A stretch of 64,000 bases of DNA from Diabrotica undecimpunctata (lineage: Eukaryota; Arthropoda; Insecta; Coleoptera; Chrysomelidae): contig NC_092808.1 in the NCBI RefSeq assembly GCF_040954645.1, positions 112,632,049 through 112,696,048 on the forward strand. The letters run 5' to 3'. Position 1 is the first letter of the stretch; each line of letters begins with the position of its first letter. A program made the translations under genes and the position numbers. This document shows, one piece after another, positions 11,421 through 24,245 of the stretch. Below the pieces are notes generated by a model, which did not search any database, had not been told where the DNA came from, and saw only the letters and a program-made list of their open reading frames with translations.

Positions 11421-11657
11421 TTCTTCTTCTTGCAGTACCGTCTTCTATCGGAGGTTGGCTACCATCACAGCAATCTTTACTTTGTTGGCTGCAGCTCTGA
11501 AAAACTGTATTGAACTGCACCCATACCACTCCCTTAAAATTCGCAACCAGGAAATCCTCCTACGTCCCACATTTCTCTTTCCCGAGATTTTTCCTTGGAT
11601 TATGAGTCTAAGCAGAGAGTACTTTTCTCCTCTTATTATGTGGCCCAGATATTCCAG
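11421..11657 (-). mobile_element. 5'-truncated LINE 3' end with 11-bp TSD
   Basis: The minus-strand frame ends in CKLEYLGHIIRGEKYSLL, then GKRNVGRRRISWL, then QFFRAAANKVKIAVMVANL and a stop, with a GAA-rich tail (seen as ttcttcttctt at 11421). The repeat tttacattcac at 11410-11420 and 11658-11668 flanks it. It lies inside the 3' region of the older Penelope-like remnant, so it came later. Confidence 0.85.
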
Positions 11658-12850
11658 TTTACATTCACAACACTTAAGTATTATAAACACATTCATGAAA
11701 TTGTTATTCTTAATTTTATTCTATCGCCATTAGTTTTTGTCAAGACAATCCAGTGGTTTTTATTATTGGTTTTTCAAAACTCTTCGTGTGTAAATTTAAA
11801 AATATTCGTATTGACAAGTGAAAATTCCACACCACTAATATCAAGCAACTGACAGTACAGCAAATTATAGGCCTATCATTAGGTGTATCGTGGCAATATA
11901 AATTATTTTATATTTATTAATATCATAAAGGAGTGAAATTTTAACCTGTCAGTGTTTCAACACATAGCTTATTAAATTAACATAAAGAAACAATATCATA
12001 ATTAATGTTACAATTGATTGTGATTTTGTTTTGTATGACCCCAGTATCTGTGTGTATACAAAAATTACTAACTTTTAAAAAAACTTAACAAAATTCTTTT
12101 AAATGTCATTTGATAAATTATTGTTTGTGTTATTGTTGCATTTATTTAGTAGTAACAAATAGGAGAACATTTCATTTAGATGACCAATATCCGTTCTATG
12201 ATTCATTGCATTGTTATTTTGGCAAATGTAGGCCATTTCAAGAAAAAGTCTTTTGGTGATGTTACTTTCCTGTTCTACTACTTTGATCTTATTGTAATCT
12301 ACCCAATGCACTTCTTTCAGAATGTAGTCTATTATCAGACTTGTGGGATGTAATGCGGTCTTTAAGGCATCTTGATGTTTGACCATAGTATACTTGTTTA
12401 CATACTCTGCACGGTATACAATAAACAACATCCGTTAAGGACAAGAGTGCGGATTGGTCTTTAAGTTTAGAAAAAAGTTTGTTAACTGTGAGTACCGTTT
12501 TATACGCAATTTTGATATTATTAATTGATGAAAAAATTCTACTTAGTTTCTGCCCAATGTCCTTAATGTATGGAAGAGATCCCTATCTAATTGTGGTTTG
12601 TTTTGGTGAAGGATCTACAGGTCCAATCCTATCTTGTGATAAAGACAGATTTTCCTCGTTTCTTAAACGACTAGTTAAATTTTGTGGAGTGTTAAACAAA
12701 ATTTTCTTTAGTAGTATAATTGGGTATGAGTTTTCAATGAATAGGTTATAAAGGATTTTTAGATTGTTTGTATGGAAAGCGGTATCGCTGATTTTAAGGA
12801 CACGATTTTTCATTTCTTTAACTAAATTAAGTTTCATTGAATATTTAATG

Positions 12851-13229
12851 ATAAATATTTATTTATAGATTAGTATTTACTAAAAGTTTTTAATAAAAAT
12901 GAATGAGTACACGCTCGGATTATTCATGATTATTCTTTTTTTTTCATTGAAAGGAATCTGTAACAGTAAGTTTATTTGAGATATTAATGCTCAGAGGTGG
13001 GAATTGTATGTTTCCGACAATGAATCTGTCAAAATATTTCCGAGCTAAGCGAATGAAATATATCGTGTGTAATCCATTTGATTTAAAATAAAAATTATGT
13101 TTAAATTGACAGCATGCTGACACTTTAGAGTGAAATATTATGCTAATGTTTATACATTGTAGTTGTCACTGATTAATAAATAAAGCAATTAATAAAATTA
13201 GTAGTAATATACAGAAATTTGCCAAAATT
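12851..13229. other. Upstream region of the asparaginase gene
   Basis: AT-rich, with no TATA box or initiator that I can single out. Several AATAAA-like words occur on both strands and carry no information here. No repeat boundary is visible between the PLE remnant and the gene. Confidence 0.35.
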
Positions 13230-14153
13230 ATGGAACCCGTCATTATTATACATGGAGGAGCTGATGATGTTCCCGATCATATGGCTTCTCCAAGAGTCGA
13301 AGGGGTTAAAACAGCATGCAATGTTGGCTATAACGTATTAATTCAACAAAATGCTACAGCTTTAGATGCAATAGAGGCAGCAATTAATTCGATGGAAGCA
13401 AATGAAGTTTTTAATTCTGGCATTGGTTCAGTTTTAAACGAAGATGGAGATATAGAAATGGATGCAGCTGTAATGGTAGGAGAGAATTTATCCACCGGTG
13501 GTGTGACCGTAGTACGAGAAATTTTGTATCCTATTACTCTTGCTCGACAGGTAATGGAGAAAACTCCTCATGTACTATTGGCAGGTGAAGGAGCAGGTAA
13601 ATTTGCGGATTCGATAAATATGCCTCGGATACCAACTAGTAAATTACTAACAAGCTTTGCTATATCAGATTTAGAACAATTTAAAAAATCTAAAGTAAGG
13701 GGCCGGTGTAAATATCCAGAAAGGTGTGACACTGTCGGAGCTGTAGCTATCGATAGAAATGGACATATTGCAGCGGGAACGTCTACTGGTGGTTTAACGG
13801 GGAAGATGGTCGGACGAAGTAGTGATTCAAGTAAAGTTGGATGCGGGCTTTATGCAGATGACCGATATGGTGGGGTCTCTGTTACCGGACATGGAGAATC
13901 TATAGTAAAAGTTTGTTTATCGTTTAGTATTATAAATAACATTAAAATGGGAATGTCCCCCCAAGAAGCGGCTCAAACTTCCGTAAATGAAGTAATCGAA
14001 AAGTTTAATAAACAAACAGGTGCTGTTGTGTTATCAAAAGCTGGAGATATGGGAGTATTTTGTCGAAGTGAAAGAATGCCATGGGCATATCGTAAAAGCA
14101 ACAAACTATTATTTGGATCTCATTCGGGAGATCGTAACGAACAAACTGTTTAG
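13230..14153 (+). CDS. Isoaspartyl peptidase / L-asparaginase (ASRGL1-type), intact
   Basis: This is an N-terminal-nucleophile hydrolase of 307 residues, the same size as animal ASRGL1. Such enzymes cleave themselves into two chains. They then hydrolyse L-asparagine and isoaspartyl dipeptides in the cytosol, which helps clear damaged protein. Visible motifs are IIIHGGAD at residues 5-12, FNSGIGSVLN at 61-70, and CDTVGAVAID at 166-175, with the expected autocleavage site before Thr168. Also present are GTSTGG at 183-188, the substrate-pocket stretch GCGLYADDRYGG at 204-215, and TGHGES at 219-224. The start ATG at 13230 gives the family's usual N-terminus. The frame is open throughout with no intron. 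An AATAAA lies 72 bp after the stop. It could be an intronless host gene or a retrocopy; no TSD was found. It is the only clear non-mobile gene here. Confidence 0.93.
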   Translation: MEPVIIIHGGADDVPDHMASPRVEGVKTACNVGYNVLIQQNATALDAIEAAINSMEANEVFNSGIGSVLNEDGDIEMDAAVMVGENLSTGGVTVVREILYPITLARQVMEKTPHVLLAGEGAGKFADSINMPRIPTSKLLTSFAISDLEQFKKSKVRGRCKYPERCDTVGAVAIDRNGHIAAGTSTGGLTGKMVGRSSDSSKVGCGLYADDRYGGVSVTGHGESIVKVCLSFSIINNIKMGMSPQEAAQTSVNEVIEKFNKQTGAVVLSKAGDMGVFCRSERMPWAYRKSNKLLFGSHSGDRNEQTV

Positions 14154-14224
14154 TACGATGGTTTATTATCATTTAATTCTATTCTTCATCGTAATCATTT
14201 TCAGAATCTAATTGTAATAATACT

Positions 14225-14230
14225 AATAAA
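14225..14230 (+). promoter_or_regulatory. Polyadenylation signal AATAAA of the asparaginase gene
   Basis: AATAAA at 14225, repeated in overlap a few bases later, lies about 70 bp downstream of the TAG stop. It is followed by an A-rich stretch. The position fits a 3' end signal. Confidence 0.6.
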
Positions 14231-14235
14231 AAAAT

Positions 14236-14885
14236 AAAAAGAAATACAAAAATTGTATTAATAGATATTATTACAAAATTAGATAATGTTTATAGATTTA
14301 ATTTATTCTATAGTTACTTTTCAATACATTCAAGAGATTTTTGGTTTCAGAGCCTAATATTTTTTCCTGTTACACTCCAGTTGCTACGGTTTTACATATT
14401 TGGTAATGTTCTTATAATATAAAGCATTAGCTAAGATTGTATATGCAATATTTATAGATATCTAGATTCTTTGATAGAGGGATAGAAGCTTTAAAAACTC
14501 TTATTATAAATCTTATTGTCCATGCATGACCCTATTGTCAGGCCATGGAGTTGGGGTATCTACATCGTAAAAATCACGTTCACCCTATCTTCCATGCTAT
14601 GACATTCTAGACAAGCCATACAGTCTGTACTCAATACCCCAAGGTGTGAGCGGGAACACAAGGTGTATTAATACTCATTCTTTTATGAAACACACCTGGC
14701 GGGGCTTCATATTTTACTCTTTTTTAACGTGTCTTAAGTGAAATGTCTTTAATCTTGCTTCTTGTCAGCCACTCTTAGCTAACTCTTGTTCTCCCCCTCT
14801 CTCCTATTATTAAATGGAGTATGGGTGTGAAGAATCTCGCGATCAGCTAGAAGTATGAATACATTTTCTGAAGAAAGAAAAATAG
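14236..14885. other. Spacer, possibly a LINE 5' untranslated part at the right end
   Basis: 14236-14500 is AT-rich with nothing recognised. 14510-14700 is more balanced in base composition and sits directly before a LINE endonuclease fragment in the same orientation, so it may be that element's 5' region. This is inference from position only. Confidence 0.3.
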
Positions 14886-14889
14886 TAAA

Positions 14890-15091
14890 AAAGAAATGAA
14901 ATGTCCAAATGTAAATATCCTTGGAATAATTGAAATGAGATGGCCAGGGTCTGGCAAAGTAACTATAGATGATCACATTTTATACTATTCAGGAGAGGAC
15001 AGTTCAAAACACAAAAATGGTGTAGCAATAATTGTGACGAAAGAAACAGGTAAAGCTGTAAAATACGTTGTCCTATTCTCAGCCAGGATAC
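14890..15091 (+). pseudogene. LINE APE-type endonuclease fragment
   Basis: The frame reads CPNVNILGIIEMRWPGSGK, then ILYYSGEDSS and NGVAIIVTKETGKAV. This is the first third of an AP-endonuclease-like domain that nicks target DNA; the Glu of IEMRW is the metal-binding Glu position. The reading stops at the terminus of a PIF/Harbinger-like element (15095), which interrupts it. The rest of the LINE was not found beyond. Confidence 0.7.
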
Positions 15092-15447
15092 TAAAGGCGG
15101 GTCCACACTGGAACAACATAATACAACAAAAACTTGTTACAACATAAAATGTTTATATTTGTTGAAATATGTTGTGTTCAGTGTTGTGTTGCATAATGTT
15201 GATGTTGCGATGCAACACAAGTTGTAGTATGTTGCATAAATCCATTTTTAGCGATAAAGATCAAAGGATAATATGAAACAAAGTGAAACATTTGTCAACA
15301 TTGCTTCGATGTGGACGAATTGTGGCGAGTTGAGCCTTGTTGCAAATTGATTAGCTAGACAGTAGACAGACCGCCGCGTCTCAGTTTTCTGTTTAGTATT
15401 TTATTATAAAAAGTGCCTGTCCTCCCTGTTCGTGTATTTAGGTTTTA

Positions 15448-15771
15448 ATGATGGCGTTTATGTGGACTTCGGATAATTGTTTAATTGACAATTATAGACA
15501 AAATCCATATATTTGAGATCCTAAAAATGTTATGGATCCCATGGAATGCAGTTTGTTCAGCTGCAGGGTGCTTATCTCAGGAAGAGGCAAAAAGAAAAAT
15601 CTGTAACTTGGTGGCTTAGATTTATATAGAGCAAAAAAAGATATCGCAGCATGAAAAAATCTGGAGCAGGCGCTCACTTTCATTCCAAGTGGTTTGCCTA
15701 CGATGCATTAGTATTTCTTCGAGACAAAAACAAAGTCCGCCCATGCAAGGAAAGTGAAGCTGAGAACGTGG
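15448..15771 (+). pseudogene. MADF-domain protein of the Harbinger element
   Basis: From ATG 15448 the frame gives MWTSDNCLIDNYRQNPYI, which fits the start of MADF domains (a Trp, then LI..Y...P.LwD), followed by a stop where Trp is expected. In another frame (15640-15770) the C-terminal half reads MKKSGAGAHFHSKWFAYDAL and VFLRDKNKVRP. A gtaagt at 15771 looks like a splice donor. MADF or Myb-like proteins accompany the transposase in PIF/Harbinger elements and bind the ends. The stop and frameshifts mean it is dead. Confidence 0.65.
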
Positions 15772-15844
15772 TAAGTAAACACACAATGTTTTTAGATATT
15801 AACTTTTCTATTAAACAGGCAATTTCAATGTATACATGAATTAT

Positions 15845-17290
15845 AATTTAATAATTATTCTGCCATGACACCATCCCCAAAGGTGTAATGAAAAAATCTG
15901 CAAACTCTTGCCTAATATATTTTGCTTTAGTTGATGCATTTCGTACAACTTTCTTGTGTGAAGTAAACGTATACCTCTGAGCTTCTCTTCTCCACGATCC
16001 TTCTAAAACATGTCCTGTATCTTTATTTCACCATCATATGTACCTGGGGGCTTGTAGAAATTTTTAGATCTTGAATTATTCCTTAAAAAATTATGCAAGT
16101 AAATGCAGGCCAAAACAATAACTTCTGTAGTTTCTGGTTCTAAAAGTAATCATCATCATAAGTGGCTCGACAATCCATTGTGGATCTTGGCCTGTTCACA
16201 AAGAAGTCGCCATTCCCGTCGATTCCTGGCAACATTCTTCATTTTTCTAACCCTTAGAATCTGTAGGTTTTATTCCACGTCATCAATCCATTTCATTCGT
16301 AGTCGTCCTCTGCTTCTTGTGCCCTCTGCTTTTGAAAATCTTTATCTCTTCTTGTATTCGTGATCTGACATCCTAGCAATGTGTCCAGCCCATCTAAGTC
16401 TATGCACTTTAACGAATTTTACAATATCTGGATAGGTGTATAACTGATATAGTTCAAAGTTGTATCTTCGATGCCATAGCCCATTTTCATTTACGGCCCC
16501 AAAAATTTTTCTAAGAATTTTTCTCTCAAAAATACCAAGAAGTCTTTCATCATTTTGAGATAGGGTCCACGTTTTAGACCCATATATCAAAACCGGTCTT
16601 ATTAAGGTCTCTTTTTATTTCATCGCTTGTCGGGTTTGTTGCGTTTACTAGCGAACCAAAATATGCAAATTCTTCGATTTGCTCAAAGGTATGGTTGTTA
16701 ATTTGAATTCTTTGTTGGATATTTCGAGGGTTTTTAGAAACCAACATATATTTGGTTTTTTCCTCGTTTACCACAAGTCCTAATTCACTTGCTGCGTCCG
16801 CAAGCCTTGTAAAACTCTGCACCATGCCTCTCATACTTCTGCCTACTATAACTATATCGTCAGCGAATGCGAGAATTTGCGTCGATCTATTAAATATTCT
16901 AATTATTCTAATATTTAATTGTCTGCTTGCCTTTTCCAAGGCAATATTAAAGAGGAGACACGCCAACGCGTCTCCCTGTCTTAGACCATTATTAATGTCA
17001 ATTCTAGTAATTGTTTTCTAAATATTTTAAAAATAAAAGATAACATTCCAAAAACATTTTATAATATTCTTCTCGCTCTACTGAGATAGTAATTACATAT
17101 CCTTTTGGGAAACCCTTTGTCCTGAGCCACAGGGTAGTGTTTCAGTAAATTTGGTGATAATGGGAAGGTATTATCCCCTAAAAATATGTAAGGGACTAAT
17201 TTCTCACGTCCTGGTAAAGAACTATATTCTGGAAGGTTGAGTTTGCAGCGAGTTTATAGTTTTTTGAATAATGTATTTTGGAAATTTTTA
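15845..17290 (-). pseudogene. PIF/Harbinger DDE transposase, split by a LINE
   Basis: The minus strand at 17290-17012 reads FQNTLFKKL, then KLNLPEYSSLPGREKL, then VPYIFLGDNTFPLSPNLL (GDNTFPL carries an Asp of the catalytic triad), and then NYYLSRARRIL and FGMLSFIFKIFRKQ. The frame resumes at 16145 with LLLEPETTEVIVLACIYLHN, then FKPPGTYDG-like sequence to about 15845. Removing the LINE and one copy of the short TSD joins IFRKQ to LLLEPE in frame, confirming the insertion. The N-terminal third, including the first catalytic Asp, is missing. Confidence 0.8.
16151..17005 (-). mobile_element. 5'-truncated LINE inserted in the Harbinger transposase
   Basis: On the minus strand the frame starts at NGLRQGDALACLLFNIAL, then the active site ILAFADDIVIVG, then VNEEKTKYMLV. 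After a frameshift it continues with RPVLIYGSKTWTLSQNDE, FERKILRKIFG and RLRWAGHIARMSD, ending in a (CATCAT)n-type tail at 16151. The short repeat agtaat at 16145-16150 and 17006-17011 is the TSD supported by the rejoined reading frame. It belongs to the same family as the LINE at 17631-18693. Confidence 0.85.
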
Positions 17291-18830
17291 GTATTCGGAC
17301 ACAGCTTTTTACCCTGTGATAGGAATTTTGCGCACATCGAAAAGATAAAAAAAAGCAATCAGCGATATTTCACTCAAGATGTACTTAGGCTAATCATATC
17401 AGCAATATCAAGAAAACAAGTTGTTGAAATGAAACAGCAGAATTTTGTTGACTTGACTTCAATTGAGAGTCAAATTAAGAAAGACAACATTAAAATACCA
17501 GAAGTACGTTGGATACAAGTCACAGTCAACGAACCAACTGTTCTGCGGATAAGACAAACGCATAATACCCTGCAACCATGGCTGACATTACCTACTAAAG
17601 GGAAGAAGAGAAAGAGCTGCAGTCAGAAATCATCATCATCATCACTAGCTCGACAACCCTTTTTGGGTCTTGGCCTGTTCTAGGATTCTTCTCCATTCCG
17701 ATCTGTTTCGTGCTTTTTTTCTCCAGTTTTTTATTTTTAAGGTTGTTATATCATTTTCTATTTGTTCTAAGTATCTCAGTTTCGGTCTTCCTCTTGTTCT
17801 TTTTCCTACTGGCATCTGTTTGAATATTTTGTTTGGTATTTCGCCTTCTTCCATTCTTTCTACATGTCCTATCCAACGCAGCCGTCCTATTTTGATGAAT
17901 GTTATAATATCCGGATCCTGGTATATTTTGTATAGTTCAGAGTTGTATCGTCTTCGCCATATTCCGTTTTCTTTTGTGCCCTTATATATGTGTCGCAAGA
18001 TTTTTCTTTCGAAGGTGGCTAACAACGTTTCCTCTCTTTTAGTAAGTGTCCAGTTTCTGAGCCATATGTGAGTACCGGTCTTATTAGGGTTTTATATATT
18101 TGGCATTTTGTCTTTCTTGCGACGTTATCTGATCTTAGGTGTCTAATTAAGCCATGGTAACATTTATTTGCAATAAATATTCGCCTCTTCACTTCCTCCG
18201 TAACGTTATTATCAGACGTGACTAGGGATCCCAAGTATATAAAGTTTTTTACCTCCTCTATGTTGTATTCTCCTATTGTTATATTTTGTGGCTGCCTTAT
18301 TTCTGCGTTTTTTCTTACCTGCATATATTTTGTTTTGGTCTGATTGATTTTAAGACCACTATTTTGTGCAGCTCGTTCTATTTGGTTGTATGCCTCTATC
18401 ATTTCTCTTCTTGATCTTGCGATTATGTCAACATCATCTGCAAATGCTAGTATTTGCACGCTTTTATTAATGATTGTTCCTCGTGTATTGACTGTTGTGT
18501 CGCTCAGTATTTTCTCGAGCACGATGTTGAACAAGATGCATGATAGAGCGTCTCCCTGGCGTAGTCCCTTTTTCACATCTATTGTTTCCGTTAATTCATT
18601 TTGTATCCGGATTCTACTTTCTACTTTTAGAGATTCTTTTATCAGTTCTATTAGTTGTGTTGGTATATTAAATTCTTTCATTGCTTTTAAAAAGCAGTCA
18701 GAAATACAGTTTACAATTTTATTGAACCAGAAACCTTGCCTCCAATGTACAGAGGAATACCTAAAAACCTTTAACTATTTCTGATAAGAAAAAAGCAGAC
18801 TTAATCTGATTTTTTTTTATCCGCTATGTA
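17286..18830 (+). pseudogene. DUF7869-like protein, C-terminal part, split by a LINE
   Basis: The plus frame reads FLVFGHSFLPCDRNFAHIEK, then SRKQVVEMKQQNFVDL, then EVRWIQVTVNEP and NTLQPWL. After the inserted LINE it continues with PETLPPMYRGIPKNL. This matches the C-terminal half of a multi-copy insect protein family usually labelled uncharacterised or DUF7869. I infer from its copy number that it is mobile or transposon-derived; the function is unknown. The upstream part is missing at the Harbinger junction. A related, more complete fragment lies at 32555-33372. The ATG at 17237 lies in Harbinger sequence and is not its start. Confidence 0.65.
17631..18693 (-). mobile_element. 5'-truncated LINE with 12-bp TSD and (ATC)n tail
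   Basis: The minus frame from 18681 has MKEFNIPTQLIELIKESL, VKKGLRQGDALSCILFNI, the active site ILAFADDVDIIARS, INQTKTKYMQV and RPVLTYGSET. After one frameshift near 18020 it continues with FERKILRHIYKG, RLRWIGHVERMEEGE and GRPKLRYLEQIENDI to the stop at 17645. The tail is catcatcatcatc as read on plus. The repeat gcagtcagaaat at 17619-17630 and 18694-18705 flanks it exactly. Only one frameshift is visible, so it is a fairly recent copy lacking the endonuclease half. Confidence 0.9.
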
Positions 18831-19640
18831 AGTTTTAATAAGAATAATTTTTTTTTACTTTTCGGTTTGTTAGTATTTTTAAATAATTGTAATTTTATGA
18901 CATTTTAATTTCAAGATCATATTTTCCTAGGTTAAAAACGTTGCAAGGAATATCGTTTATAAGTACAATCTATTAGCGGAAAAATGTTGCATGTGCGTTA
19001 ACACAAGATACACATGCAAAAATGTTTATTTCTGGTATTAAAAATTGAACATATTTTATGTAGATTCTCAAATTGGTTTAACTAATTATTTGACTTTAAA
19101 CACCTTGTATATTAAACACTACCAACTTTAAATCAATGTTCATAGGATTTAATTATCTATTTAGAGTTAATAGAAAAAAATTAGTTTTCTATTTAAGAAA
19201 ATATGAGGTTATGACTAGGAATGTAAATAAATAGTAATTTTCGAGACCACGTATATATATCACCTGCAATTACAAATAAAAGTAGTAAAAATCTTCAGTT
19301 TCCTTTTTATCACATTTACACATAAACATCAATGAATATAAATTACTACTTAAGGTTATTTAAAATTTTAAAGTTGTTTCGGTAAAAGTTTTCAAGACGA
19401 ATACCATGAAACACTCTGCTTTTATAAAAGGCAATTGAACTTTAAGATTTATACAACGGAACTTTCTTAATATAGGTACATGAATTTCACTATTGTTTTT
19501 AAATATATCAATAATTTGCATATTAGTTTATGCATAATAATTTTAATTAACTCCACATTAAAAAGATGATCATTCCTCAAATCGAAATTTGGACATGAAA
19601 AATCAGCAATAAGTAAGAATTGGTATTACACAAAGTGTCT
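18831..19640. other. AT-rich spacer, nothing recognised
   Basis: No gene, terminal repeat or RNA found by eye. Confidence 0.45.
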
Positions 19641-19689
19641 CAAGAAATTAAAATAATTGAAAGAAAAGCATGTCCTAAACAAAAAATGT

Positions 19690-20385
19690 CTGCTCAAGCG
19701 CTAAGCTATGTTTCATCAATTTTCCTAGAGTGTTTTGTTGTATCAGATCAGCAGTTTTTAAACCAATTCAAGACCGAAAGAGGTGTTAGACAAGGATGCG
19801 TGTTGTCACCTGACTTATTCAACATTTATGGTGAACATTTGGCTGTGGGATGGGCCGGTGGAGGAACAGTGGTTGGTAGGAAAATGTCCAATTTAAGATT
19901 TGCTGATGGCACTATACTTATAGCAGTAAATGAGCAACAAATGTTTAATCTCCTGCGAAGAGTTGAGTACGAAAGCAATAAAGTTGGTCTGAAAATCAAT
20001 AAAGCTAAGATAAAAATAATGATGGTCGACAAATTACATACTATTCAACTGACTTACATGTTACAGGAATACCAGATAGTGGACAGTTTTGTCTATCTAG
20101 GGTCTAGTATTACTAATGATGGTAACTGTGAAGCAGAAGTTCGGAGACGTATTGATATGACAAAAAATGCGGTGAGTCGCCTAACTAAAGTATGGAAAGA
20201 CAGGTGAATGATCTTGTATTCTCAAAATTTCCATACGGGGCAGAGACTTTAACTCTTCGTAGATACGAGCGCCAAAAAATTGATGCCTTTTAGATGTAGT
20301 GCTGGAGAAGAATACTGCGTATACCTTGGACAGCTCGTAGGACAAACGTTTCCATTCTAAACCAGCTCGAGATTAAAAAGGACTG
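19690..20385 (+). pseudogene. LINE RT palm and C-terminal fragment
   Basis: The frame reads ERGVRQGCVLSPDLFNIY, then NLRFADGTILIAVNEQQM (active site FADG in place of FADD), then GLKINKAKIKIMMV, FVYLGSSITNDGNCEAEV and RRRIDMTKNAVSRL. After a frameshift comes WRRILRIPWTARRTN. It ends near 20385 in a short tatagataga run. The changed active-site Asp and the frameshift make it inactive. Confidence 0.8.
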
Positions 20386-20504
20386 TCCACAATAGATATA
20401 TAGATAGATAGAACGTTTATTGACCACTTTACATAAAGTTTGAAGTCCGTATAAAAAATACAATAAAAGATATAATAATGTAAACTTAAAATTAACTTAA
20501 TATA

Positions 20505-20715
20505 TCCCGGGGAGAAGATCAAGAAGACGATCACCAACTAGATGGTCCGACCAAATTAAGGATTCAGCTGGAAACTCATTCTGCGAAGCTCTTAGAGCAG
20601 CTGAAGATAAAGACCAACGGCGAAAAAATGTTAGGAATATTGGAAGATCAAGATCCTCAGTAATGGGGAAACAACAAGAGAGAAGGTTGAGTTGTATGTA
20701 CCTACTGCCTACTAC
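20505..20715 (+). pseudogene. LINE 3'-terminal fragment (RGR..TRWSDQIK type)
   Basis: The plus strand reads GRRSRRRSPTRWSDQIKD, then FCEALRAAEDKDQRRKNVRN. This is the conserved last block of many LINE polyproteins (GRPPTRWSD, then ALRAAEDR..WR). No tail or TSD was resolved. Confidence 0.6.
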
Positions 20716-21275
20716 CATTCATGTTTCTTGTCTTTTGTGGCAGTTTATCATTGTTACTGTAATAAATTTTAACACAGTTTATAAATTATATTACTTAGGA
20801 TATTGAATGTTGTTCGTGTTATTTTTTATGTAAATCACCCATTGATAGACAGTCAGAGGCTGTCAACATTGTCATATATTTCCAGTATTGGCGTGGACTC
20901 AGTAAGAGCATGCCTAGACTACATCATTATTTAAAGCTGCTGTTAACCCTTTCAGTGCGGGAACCTTAAAAATTTATGCCTGTCCCATGCGCGTTAAATC
21001 CACGAATGCGAGTATACTCATTATGAGCAGTTGACTAGTTGACACTCCGGCGATTATACTCGTCTGAAGCAGCACACCTTACAGGACCAATACACCAGTT
21101 TATTTTCAATTTCTACTTCGGATTTTTTCGGATATTTGATTATGAAATAAGAGTTAACAAAGTGACAGATAGTTTTTATTGATAGTACAGAACAAAATTC
21201 GAAAAGAAATAAGAAACCACATCATTCTTACAGAGCTATAAAGATGATGTCAATTTTTGTAAAGCACTTGAATCA

Positions 21276-23428
<2,153 letters not shown>

Positions 23429-23723
23429 TTTCGCGATGGGTAAAACAATACTGATTCGAGTTCAAATTGCAACCAAGCAAATATTTTGTATAGTACCTTA
23501 TGCGAGTTAACTCGTCTAGAGCAGTCTGAGCGTATGTATTGTCGGTGTACGCTGACAGAGACGGAAAGCAATATTCTACTTTTCTATGAGCAGTTGAAGT
23601 CATATATCGAATAACAAAGCTCCACTGCATATTGAAACAGTTCTTATGATTTACACGAGTTTACTCGTCAAGAGCAGTCAGCCTATAAGCGAGTATACTC
23701 GTCAAGAGTAGTGAAACGGTAAA

Positions 23724-24240
23724 TAAAGATGTGATAGCGAACATAATAGCGAAAATAATATCCAACTATCGTTAACTGTCATGGAACTAGGAGGAGAAGT
23801 CCATAGGTCCATAGCCCATGGCCTTATCTTCTCTCTTGTCGAATCTGGTCGTGGATGGGTTAAAAAGTAGACTAAAACACGACAAATATCCTGGGGTATG
23901 CGGTTAACCTGGTTATATTAGCTCATGGAATATTTATTGGCACAATCAGAAATAGTGGCGGTTCGTGACTACAAAAACAATTTTATTAAAAGTAACATTT
24001 ATATATAATTAGATGACGCATGGATAAAGAATTATGAAAATAAGGCAAGGAATAACGATATTATGTCAAAACAAACCGACAACAAGAACAAGACTAACAA
24101 GATATTAAAAATTTTAAGGGTAACGTACGTACTTAGTATTTTTAAATCATAAACAATAATAAAACTTACCAGGATTCGCATCAAGCAGTAATTTATGACA
24201 CTTCAAAAGTTTTTATTAAAATGTAAATTTACACTGTTGA
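23724..24240. other. Spacer, nothing recognised
   Basis: No gene or repeat boundary identified between piggyBac and the next LINE fragment. Confidence 0.45.
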
Positions 24241-24245
24241 AACTT

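Larger units (their letters stand above)
15095..17290. mobile_element. PIF/Harbinger-like DNA transposon, right end lost
   Basis: The left terminus begins aggcgggtccacactggaac after a TAA (15092-15094), the target type used by this superfamily, and is followed by repeated 'gttgtgttgcat'-like words. Two convergent genes fit the superfamily: a MADF/Myb-like DNA-binding gene on plus (15448-15771) and a DDE nuclease gene on minus (15845-17290). A LINE (16151-17005) split the nuclease gene later. No matching right terminus was seen; the element stops where a DUF7869-like fragment begins. Confidence 0.75.

Noticed and set aside
17670..18784. Plus-strand open frames across 17670-18071 and 18344-18784
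   Set aside because: Antisense shadows of the LINE RT on the minus strand. The same holds for 16752-17021, 37622-37930, 42999-43376 and 44045-44443.
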